Assembly (NCBI GenBank): GCA_035255485.1
Contig: DATEZO010000086.1
Coordinates: 1 to 37,074 of the forward strand
Length of the DNA stretch: 37,074 nucleotides
Direction of reading: 5' to 3'
DNA from: DATEZO01 sp035255485
GTDB taxonomy: Bacteria > Pseudomonadota > Gammaproteobacteria > Burkholderiales > Burkholderiaceae_D
Below are positions 31,347 through 37,074 of the stretch, in pieces. The position numbers and the translations under genes are program-made. The notes beneath the pieces are model-generated. The model was not told the origin of the DNA. It saw nothing but the letters and a program-made list of their open reading frames with translations, and did no database searches. How positions within the stretch are numbered: position 1 is the stretch's first letter; the number at the start of each line of letters is the position of its first letter.

Positions 31347-33944
31347 ATGAATACCGCAAACCGCAAACCCTTGCCGGGCACTCAACTGGATTACTTCGAT
31401 GCGCGTGCCGCGGTCGAGGCCATCCAGCCGGGCGCCTGGGAAAAGCTGCCCTATACCTCCCGCGTGCATGCCGAAAACCTGGTGCGCCGTTGTGATGCGG
31501 AAATCCTCACCGACTGCCTGAAGCAGATTATCGAGGTCAAGCGCGAGCGGGACTTCCCCTGGTTCCCGGCCCGCGTGGTCTGCCACGACATCCTCGGCCA
31601 GACCGCGCTGGTCGATCTGGCTGGCCTGCGCGACGCCATTGCCGCCCAGGGCGGTGACCCGTCGCAGGTCAATCCGGTCGTGCCGGTGCAGCTGATCGTC
31701 GATCACTCGCTGGCCGTCGAATGCGGCGGCTTTGATCCGGACGCGTTCACCAAGAACCGTGCGATCGAGGATCGCCGCAACGAAGACCGCTTCCACTTCA
31801 TCAATTGGACCAAGCTGGCGTTCAAGAACGTCGAAGTGATCCCGCCGGGCAACGGCATCATGCACCAGATCAACCTGGAGCGCATGTCCCCGGTAATCCA
31901 CGCGCAGGATGGTGTGGCCTTCCCGGATACCCTGGTCGGCACCGACAGCCATACGCCGCACGTCGATGCGCTGGGCGTGATCGCCGTTGGCGTTGGCGGC
32001 CTGGAGGCGGAAAACGTCATGCTGGGCCGCGCGTCGTGGATGCGCCTGCCGGATATCGTCGGCGTGGAACTCGCCGGCCGGCCGCAGCCGGGTATCACCG
32101 CCACCGACATCGTGCTGGCCCTGACCGAGTTCCTGCGCAAGCAGAAAGTGGTCGGTGCTTATCTCGAGTTCCGCGGTGAAGGCGCCGCGGCGCTGACGCT
32201 GGGCGACCGCGCGACCATCTCCAACATGGCACCGGAGTACGGCGCCACGGCGGCAATGTTCTTCATCGACCAGCAGACCATCGACTACCTGAGGCTCACC
32301 GGCCGTACCGACGAGCAGATCCAGCTGGTGGAGACCTACGCGAAGGAAGCCGGTCTCTGGGCCGACACCCTCAAGAATGCCCGGTACGAGCGCACGCTGA
32401 ATTTCGACCTGTCCTCCGTGGTGCGCAACATGGCTGGACCGTCCAACCCGCATGCCCGCGTGGCAACCAGCGACCTCGCCGCCAAGGGCATCGCCGGCAA
32501 GTGGGAAGAAGTGCCGGGCCAGATGCCCGACGGCGCCGTGATCATCGCGGCCATCACGAGTTGCACCAATACTAGCAATCCGCGCAACGTGATCGCAGCC
32601 GGCCTCCTGGCACGCAACGCCAACAGGTTCGGCCTGACCCGCAAGCCGTGGGTGAAGAGCTCACTGGCGCCGGGCTCCAAGACCGTGAAGCTGTACCTGA
32701 AAGAATCGGGCCTGGAGCAGGAACTGGAAAAGCTGGGCTTTGGCATCGTCGCTTTTGCCTGCACCACCTGTAACGGCATGTCCGGCGCGCTGGATCCGGC
32801 GATTCAGAAGGAAATCGTGGATCGCGACCTGTACGCCACGGCGGTACTCTCCGGCAACCGCAACTTCGACGGCCGGATCCACCCGTACGCCAAGCAGGCT
32901 TTCCTGGCGTCGCCGCCGCTGGTGGTCGCCTATGCCATTGCCGGCACCATTCGCTTCGATATCGAGAAGGACGTGCTGGGTGTCGTTGACGGCAAGGAAA
33001 TTCGCCTGAAGGATCTCTGGCCGACGGATGAAGAAATCGATGCGATCGTGAAATCCAGCGTGAAGCCGGAAATGTTCCGTCAGGTGTACGCTCCGATGTT
33101 CGAGCATCGCGATGGGACCGCAGCGTCGATCAGTCCGCTGTACAACTGGCGTCCGCAAAGCACGTATATCCGCCGCCCGCCGTACTGGGAAGGCGCGCTG
33201 GCCGGCGAACGTACGATGACGGGCATGCGTGCGCTGGCGGTGTTGCCGGACAACATCACGACGGATCACTTGTCGCCGTCCAACGCCATCATGGCGAACT
33301 CGGCCGCCGGTGAATATCTCGCCAAGATGGGCTTGCCGGAAGAGGACTTCAACTCCTACGCGACGCACCGTGGCGACCACCTCACCGCGCAGCGCGCCAC
33401 CTTCGCCAATCCGACGCTCAAGAACGAGATGGTGCGAAATCCCGACGGCTCGGTGAAGCCGGGATCGCTGGCCCGCGTCGAACCGGAAGGCAAGGTGATG
33501 CGCATGTGGGAAGCCATCGAAACCTACATGGAGCGCAAGCAGCCGCTGATCATTATTGCCGGCGCCGACTACGGCCAGGGTTCGTCGCGCGACTGGGCGG
33601 CCAAGGGCGTGCGGCTCGCCGGCGTGGAAGTGATTGCAGCCGAAGGCTTCGAGCGCATCCACCGCACCAACCTGATCGGCATGGGCGTGCTGCCGCTGCA
33701 GTTCAAGCCGGGCGTCAACCGCCTGACACTGGGCATCGACGGCACCGAAACCTACGACGTGATCGGTGAGCGCAAGCCGCGCACCGATCTCACCCTCGTG
33801 ATCCACCGCAAGAACGGTGAGCGCGTGGAAGTCCCGGTGACTTGCCGTCTCGATACGGCGGAAGAAGTGTCGATCTACGAAGCGGGTGGTGTGCTGCAAC
33901 GGTTCGCGCAGGACTTCCTCGAGTCGTCGACGAAGGCTGCTTAA
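31347..33944 (+). CDS. acnD: Fe/S-dependent 2-methylcitrate dehydratase AcnD
   Basis: An aconitase-family enzyme that, with PrpF, replaces PrpD and turns 2-methylcitrate into 2-methyl-cis-aconitate and on to 2-methylisocitrate. 865 residues. The [4Fe-4S] ligands are C406 (TSCTNTSNP), C472 and C475 (CTTCNGMSG). VGTDSHTPHVDALG (197-210) and DYGQGSSRDWAAKGVRLAG in the C-terminal swivel domain are aconitase signatures. The N-terminus MNTANRKPLPGTQLDYFDAR is AcnD-type. The ribosome binding site is weak (ACTGAGCC), so translation may depend on coupling or on the leader structure. Codon use looks more G+C-rich than that of prpB. The gene is flanked on both sides by the same palindromic repeat family (31255-31319 and 33963-34024). 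Confidence 0.96.
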   Translation: MNTANRKPLPGTQLDYFDARAAVEAIQPGAWEKLPYTSRVHAENLVRRCDAEILTDCLKQIIEVKRERDFPWFPARVVCHDILGQTALVDLAGLRDAIAAQGGDPSQVNPVVPVQLIVDHSLAVECGGFDPDAFTKNRAIEDRRNEDRFHFINWTKLAFKNVEVIPPGNGIMHQINLERMSPVIHAQDGVAFPDTLVGTDSHTPHVDALGVIAVGVGGLEAENVMLGRASWMRLPDIVGVELAGRPQPGITATDIVLALTEFLRKQKVVGAYLEFRGEGAAALTLGDRATISNMAPEYGATAAMFFIDQQTIDYLRLTGRTDEQIQLVETYAKEAGLWADTLKNARYERTLNFDLSSVVRNMAGPSNPHARVATSDLAAKGIAGKWEEVPGQMPDGAVIIAAITSCTNTSNPRNVIAAGLLARNANRFGLTRKPWVKSSLAPGSKTVKLYLKESGLEQELEKLGFGIVAFACTTCNGMSGALDPAIQKEIVDRDLYATAVLSGNRNFDGRIHPYAKQAFLASPPLVVAYAIAGTIRFDIEKDVLGVVDGKEIRLKDLWPTDEEIDAIVKSSVKPEMFRQVYAPMFEHRDGTAASISPLYNWRPQSTYIRRPPYWEGALAGERTMTGMRALAVLPDNITTDHLSPSNAIMANSAAGEYLAKMGLPEEDFNSYATHRGDHLTAQRATFANPTLKNEMVRNPDGSVKPGSLARVEPEGKVMRMWEAIETYMERKQPLIIIAGADYGQGSSRDWAAKGVRLAGVEVIAAEGFERIHRTNLIGMGVLPLQFKPGVNRLTLGIDGTETYDVIGERKPRTDLTLVIHRKNGERVEVPVTCRLDTAEEVSIYEAGGVLQRFAQDFLESSTKAA

Positions 33945-33962
33945 TAAAGAAGGTAAAAGAAG

Positions 33963-34024
33963 GTAGGGTGCGCCATGCGCACCGCTGCTTCCGCGCCGGA
34001 AATGGTGCGCGGAGCGCACCCTAC
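33963..34024. repeat. GTAGGGTGCGCC palindromic repeat, copy 2 (acnD-prpF)
   Basis: GTAGGGTGCGC (33963-33973) pairs with GCGCACCCTAC (34014-34024), and GCGCACC (33977-33983) with GGTGCGC (34004-34010). It has the same outer arms as copy 1 but a different centre. Confidence 0.9.
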
Positions 34025-34056
34025 GCGGTTCAGCATACTGTTCTGGGAAATCATTC

Positions 34057-35247
34057 ATGCCCCACGTACCTCAAATCAAGATCCCTGCCACCTACATGCG
34101 TGGCGGCACCAGCAAAGGCGTGTTCTTCCGTCTGCAGGACCTGCCCGCCGCCGCACAGGCGCCGGGTGAAGCCCGCGACAAGCTGCTGCTGCGCGTGATC
34201 GGCAGTCCCGACCCCTACGGCAAGCAGATCGACGGCATGGGCGGGGCGACCTCCAGCACCAGCAAGACGGTCATCCTCTCCAAGAGCAGCAAGCCCGACC
34301 ACGACGTTGACTACCTGTTCGGCCAGGTCTCCATCGACAAGGCTTTCGTCGACTGGAGCGGCAATTGCGGCAATCTCTCCGCCGCCGTGGGCTCGTTCGC
34401 CATCAGCAGCGGGCTGGTCCACGCCAGCCGCATCCCGCAAGAGGGCATGGCGACTGTACGCATCTGGCAGGCGAACATCGGCAAGACCATCATTGCGCAC
34501 GTGCCGGTCACCAACGGCGAAGTGCAGGAAACCGGCGACTTCGAGCTCGATGGCGTCACATTCCCTGCCGCGGAAGTGCAACTGGAATTCATGGACCCGG
34601 CAGCAGAGGAAGAGGGGGCGGGCGGCGCGATGTTCCCGACCGGGAATCTGGTCGATGACTTGGAAGTCCCCGGTGTCGGCACGCTGAAAGCCACCATGAT
34701 CAATGCCGGCATCCCGACCATCTTCGTCAATGCCGAAGCCATCGGCTACACCGGCACTGAATTGCAGGACGCAATCAACGGCGACGCCAAGGCGCTCGCC
34801 ATGTTCGAGACGATCCGCGCCTACGGCGCGGTGCGCATGGGCCTCATCAAGCACGTCGACGAAGCCGCCAAGCGCCAACACACGCCGAAGGTCGCCTTTG
34901 TCGCGAAGCCGGCCGATTATGTCGCCTCCAGCGGCAAGAAGGTCAAGTCGGGCGACATCGATCTGCTGGTACGCGCCTTGTCGATGGGCAAGCTGCATCA
35001 CGCCATGATGGGGACGGCCGCCGTTGCCATCGGCACCGCCGCGGCAATACCGGGCACGCTGGTCAATCTCGCCGCCGGCGGCGATGCGCGCAATGCGGTG
35101 CGCTTCGGTCATCCCTCCGGCACCTTGCGGGTCGGCGCGGAAGCCAGCCAGGCCAACGGCGAATGGAGCGTGACCAAGGCCATCATGAGCCGCAGCGCCC
35201 GGGTGCTGATGGAAGGTTGGGTGCGCGTGCCCGGTGATGCGTTCTGA
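34057..35247 (+). CDS. prpF: 2-methylaconitate cis-trans isomerase PrpF
   Basis: Works with AcnD by isomerising 2-methylaconitate so the cycle can continue. 396 residues, diaminopimelate-epimerase-like fold in two halves. The sequence begins IPATYMRGGTSKGVFFRLQD. The conserved GMGGATSSTSKTVI carries K70, and DWSGNCGNLSAAVG carries C104. These match, three residues offset, the Lys73 and Cys107 positions discussed for Shewanella PrpF. The C-terminal half has GHPSGTLRVGAEA. ATG 34057 is preceded by GGGAAAT. Last gene before a strong terminator, so it probably ends the prpB-prpC-acnD-prpF transcript. Confidence 0.96.
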   Translation: MPHVPQIKIPATYMRGGTSKGVFFRLQDLPAAAQAPGEARDKLLLRVIGSPDPYGKQIDGMGGATSSTSKTVILSKSSKPDHDVDYLFGQVSIDKAFVDWSGNCGNLSAAVGSFAISSGLVHASRIPQEGMATVRIWQANIGKTIIAHVPVTNGEVQETGDFELDGVTFPAAEVQLEFMDPAAEEEGAGGAMFPTGNLVDDLEVPGVGTLKATMINAGIPTIFVNAEAIGYTGTELQDAINGDAKALAMFETIRAYGAVRMGLIKHVDEAAKRQHTPKVAFVAKPADYVASSGKKVKSGDIDLLVRALSMGKLHHAMMGTAAVAIGTAAAIPGTLVNLAAGGDARNAVRFGHPSGTLRVGAEASQANGEWSVTKAIMSRSARVLMEGWVRVPGDAF

Positions 35248-35273
35248 GGAGTAATACAGCCGCCTCCCACACG

Positions 35274-35311
35274 AAAAAGCGCAACGGTTTTTTTATCGCT
35301 GCGCTTTTTTT
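35274..35311 (+). terminator. rho-independent terminator after prpF
   Basis: AAAAAGCGCA (35274-35283) pairs with TGCGCTTTTT (35300-35309) around a 16-base loop, and the T run continues to 35311. It lies 26 bases after the prpF stop and separates prpE from the operon. Confidence 0.88.
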
Positions 35312-35368
35312 GCAGTATTTTGCCGACTGAAGCGCAGCGTAAGTGCACAGTAAGTCGTATTTACCATA

Positions 35369-35408
35369 CTTGAAACAAGAACTACACACTGTGCCAATTC
35401 ACGGCACA
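35369..35408. promoter_or_regulatory. candidate prpE control region
   Basis: CTTGAAACAA (35369-35378) is the exact complement of TTGTTTCAAG at 28877-28886 in the candidate PrpR cluster. TGTGCC (35390-35395) and GGCACA (35403-35408) form an inverted repeat beside it. No sigma54 promoter was found before prpE, so how a PrpR site would act here is open. Confidence 0.5.
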
Positions 35409-35437
35409 TACCCGATCTGATCTGATTTGGAGACGCC

Positions 35438-37074
35438 ATGAAATATGCAGATTTCTACAAGCAGTCCATCGAAAACCCGCAAGCGTTCTGGGATAGGGAG
35501 GCAAACCTGATCGACTGGCACGAACCGTATTCGCAAGTGCTCGACTATTCGAAGCCGCCGTTCACCAAATGGTTCGTCGGGGGCAAGACCAATCTGTGCC
35601 ACAACGCGGTCGATCGCTGGGTGGCGACGCAGGGCGACAAGCCGGCGCTGATCGCGATCTCGACCGAAACCGACACCGAAAAGGTTTACAGCTTCAAGGA
35701 ATTGCAGACCGAAGTCTCGCGCGCCGCCGCCATGATGCAATCGCTCGGCGTGACCAAGGGCGATCGCGTCCTGATCTACATGCCGATGATCGCGGAAGCG
35801 GCGATCGCGATGCTGGCCTGCGCCCGTATCGGTGCCATTCATTCGGTGGTATTCGGCGGCTTTGCTTCCAACAGCCTGGCGACACGCATTGACGATGCCC
35901 AACCGAAGCTGATCGTGTCCGCCGATGCCGGATCGCGCGGCGGCAAGGCGGTGGCCTACAAACCGTTGCTGGATGAAGCGATTAACCTGGCCGAGTACAA
36001 GCCGTCCAAGGTACTGCTGGTCAATCGCGGCCTGGTTCCGATGACGCTGGTCGCGCAACGCGATGTCGACTACCGCGCACTGCGCGAGGAACACCTGGAT
36101 GCGAAGGTGCCTGTCACCTGGCTCGAATCGAATGAGACCTCGTACATCCTCTATACCTCCGGCACCACCGGCAAGCCCAAGGGCGTGCAGCGCGATGTCG
36201 GCGGCTATGCAGTGGCGCTGGCGTCGTCCATGAAGCACATCTTCCGCAGCCGCGTGGGCGAGACTTATTTCTCCACTTCCGATATCGGCTGGGTGGTCGG
36301 CCATTCCTATATCGTCTATGGTCCGCTGATCGCCGGCATGGCGACCATCATGTACGAGGGCCTGCCGGTCCGGCCCGATGCCGGTATCTGGTGGCGCATC
36401 GTGGAAAAGCACAAGGTTACGCGCATGTTTTCTGCGCCGACCGCGGTGCGCGTGCTGAAAAAGCAGCCGCCGGAATTCATGAAGAAATACGATCTCTCGT
36501 CGCTCAAGGCGCTGTATCTGGCGGGTGAACCGCTGGATGAAACCACCTCGCAATGGATTTCATCCGAACTGGGCGTGCCGATCATCGACAATTACTGGCA
36601 GACCGAAACTGGCTGGCCGATCCTGTCGGTCGCCAAGGACATCGAGGATACACCGACCCGGTTGGGCAGCCCCGGCGTGCCGATATTCGGCTACAAGGTC
36701 AAGGTGTTGAACGAGGTGAGCGGCGAAACCTGCGGCCCGAACGAGAAGGGCGTGGTCGTGATCGAAGGGCCGCTGCCGCCGGGGTGCATGCAGACCGTGT
36801 ACGGCGATGATGAGCGCTTCGTCAAGACTTACTGGAGCAATTTCCGGACCGAACAGGTGTATTCGACATTCGACTGGGGCATCCGCGACAAGGATGGTTA
36901 TTACTTCATCCTCGGCCGCACCGACGACGTCATCAACGTCGCCGGCCACCGTCTCGGCACGCGCGAAATCGAGGAAAGCATTTCCAGCCATCCGAACGTG
37001 TCCGAAGTCGCGGTGGTTGGCGTGGAAGACAAGCTGAAGGGGCAGGTTGCGATTGCATTCGCGATTTTAAAGCA
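35438..37074 (+). CDS. prpE: propionyl-CoA synthetase (3' end outside window)
   Basis: Activates propionate with ATP and CoA, feeding the 2-methylcitrate cycle. 545 residues are present of a usual length of about 630. The adenylate-forming signature YTSGTTGKPKG (239-249), the A5-like YWQTETGWPI and the hinge region ILGRTDDVINVAGHRLGTRE are intact. The catalytic Lys near the C-terminus lies beyond the window. The N-terminus MKYADFYKQSIENPQAFWDR fits PrpE better than acetyl-CoA synthetase, as does its linkage to prp genes. TTGGAG precedes the ATG at 35438. It is separated from prpF by a terminator and about 125 bases, so it probably has its own promoter, possibly sharing a PrpR-type site at 35369-35378. 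Confidence 0.95.
   Translation, partial: MKYADFYKQSIENPQAFWDREANLIDWHEPYSQVLDYSKPPFTKWFVGGKTNLCHNAVDRWVATQGDKPALIAISTETDTEKVYSFKELQTEVSRAAAMMQSLGVTKGDRVLIYMPMIAEAAIAMLACARIGAIHSVVFGGFASNSLATRIDDAQPKLIVSADAGSRGGKAVAYKPLLDEAINLAEYKPSKVLLVNRGLVPMTLVAQRDVDYRALREEHLDAKVPVTWLESNETSYILYTSGTTGKPKGVQRDVGGYAVALASSMKHIFRSRVGETYFSTSDIGWVVGHSYIVYGPLIAGMATIMYEGLPVRPDAGIWWRIVEKHKVTRMFSAPTAVRVLKKQPPEFMKKYDLSSLKALYLAGEPLDETTSQWISSELGVPIIDNYWQTETGWPILSVAKDIEDTPTRLGSPGVPIFGYKVKVLNEVSGETCGPNEKGVVVIEGPLPPGCMQTVYGDDERFVKTYWSNFRTEQVYSTFDWGIRDKDGYYFILGRTDDVINVAGHRLGTREIEESISSHPNVSEVAVVGVEDKLKGQVAIAFAILK

Noticed and set aside
30144..32453. Very long open frame (769 codons) on the minus strand across prpC and acnD
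   Set aside because: It is antisense to two well-identified enzymes and crosses their boundary, has no family resemblance and no ribosome binding site. Long antisense frames are common opposite G+C-rich codon use. Similar cases opposite glnA, prfC, acnD 3' half and prpE were rejected for the same reason.
1..37074. CRISPR arrays, tRNA/rRNA genes, insertion sequences, integrase or att sites
   Set aside because: None seen: no regularly spaced direct repeats, no tRNA-like cloverleaf noticed, no transposase or integrase signature in any frame. Weak or partial cases could be missed by eye.

Overview
The window looks like chromosomal DNA of a betaproteobacterium of the order Burkholderiales, most likely the family Oxalobacteraceae (Herminiimonas/Collimonas-like). 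This placement is inferred from recognised protein families, from the acnD/prpF type of 2-methylcitrate cluster, and from the glnA - small gene - glnL - glnG arrangement. No database search was possible. No tRNA, rRNA, CRISPR array, insertion sequence or integrase was recognised.

Layout. (1) 1-5280, motility and signalling: the start of a flagellin gene with a sigma28-type promoter, a hairpin-rich spacer, a diguanylate cyclase, and a soluble PAS histidine kinase / NarL-type regulator pair. All are on the minus strand. (2) 5457-12450, an accessory stretch: an unknown gene, an Nramp-like transporter with altered metal-binding motifs, eight small mostly uncharacterised proteins (55-154 aa) that visibly use more A+T than the flanks, and a secreted DNA/RNA non-specific endonuclease. 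(3) 12923-20003: prfC (release factor 3) converging with an orphan membrane CHASE3/PAS histidine kinase with no base between the two stop codons, a degenerate hemerythrin-like protein, a membrane-anchored TAXI-type solute-binding protein, and a rhodanese. (4) 20283-25424, the nitrogen block: two NtrC-like enhancers and a sigma54 promoter ahead of glnA, a small secreted DUF4124-like gene, then glnL and glnG (NtrB/NtrC). (5) 25534-27174: an exported alpha/beta hydrolase and a small coiled-coil protein. (6) 27257-37074, the propionate block: prpR divergent from prpB, prpC, acnD and prpF, followed by a terminator and prpE, which runs off the window.

How the genes work together. Two enhancer-dependent (sigma54) circuits are readable from the DNA. 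In the first, NtrB/NtrC should drive glnA from the promoter at 20419-20434 through the sites at 20283-20328. In the second, PrpR should drive prpB onward from a consensus sigma54 promoter at 29015-29030, through a cluster of GTTTCA half-sites that covers the prpR start. A ten-base piece of that cluster recurs in front of prpE. The pathway is propionate to propionyl-CoA (PrpE), condensation with oxaloacetate to 2-methylcitrate (PrpC), dehydration and rehydration (AcnD, with PrpF as isomerase), and cleavage to pyruvate and succinate (PrpB).

Most unusual points: the dense set of small unknown proteins at 8284-11632; acnD bracketed by two copies of a palindromic repeat; the Nramp homologue lacking the classical metal-site residues; and a run of hairpins between the flagellin gene and the cyclase gene.
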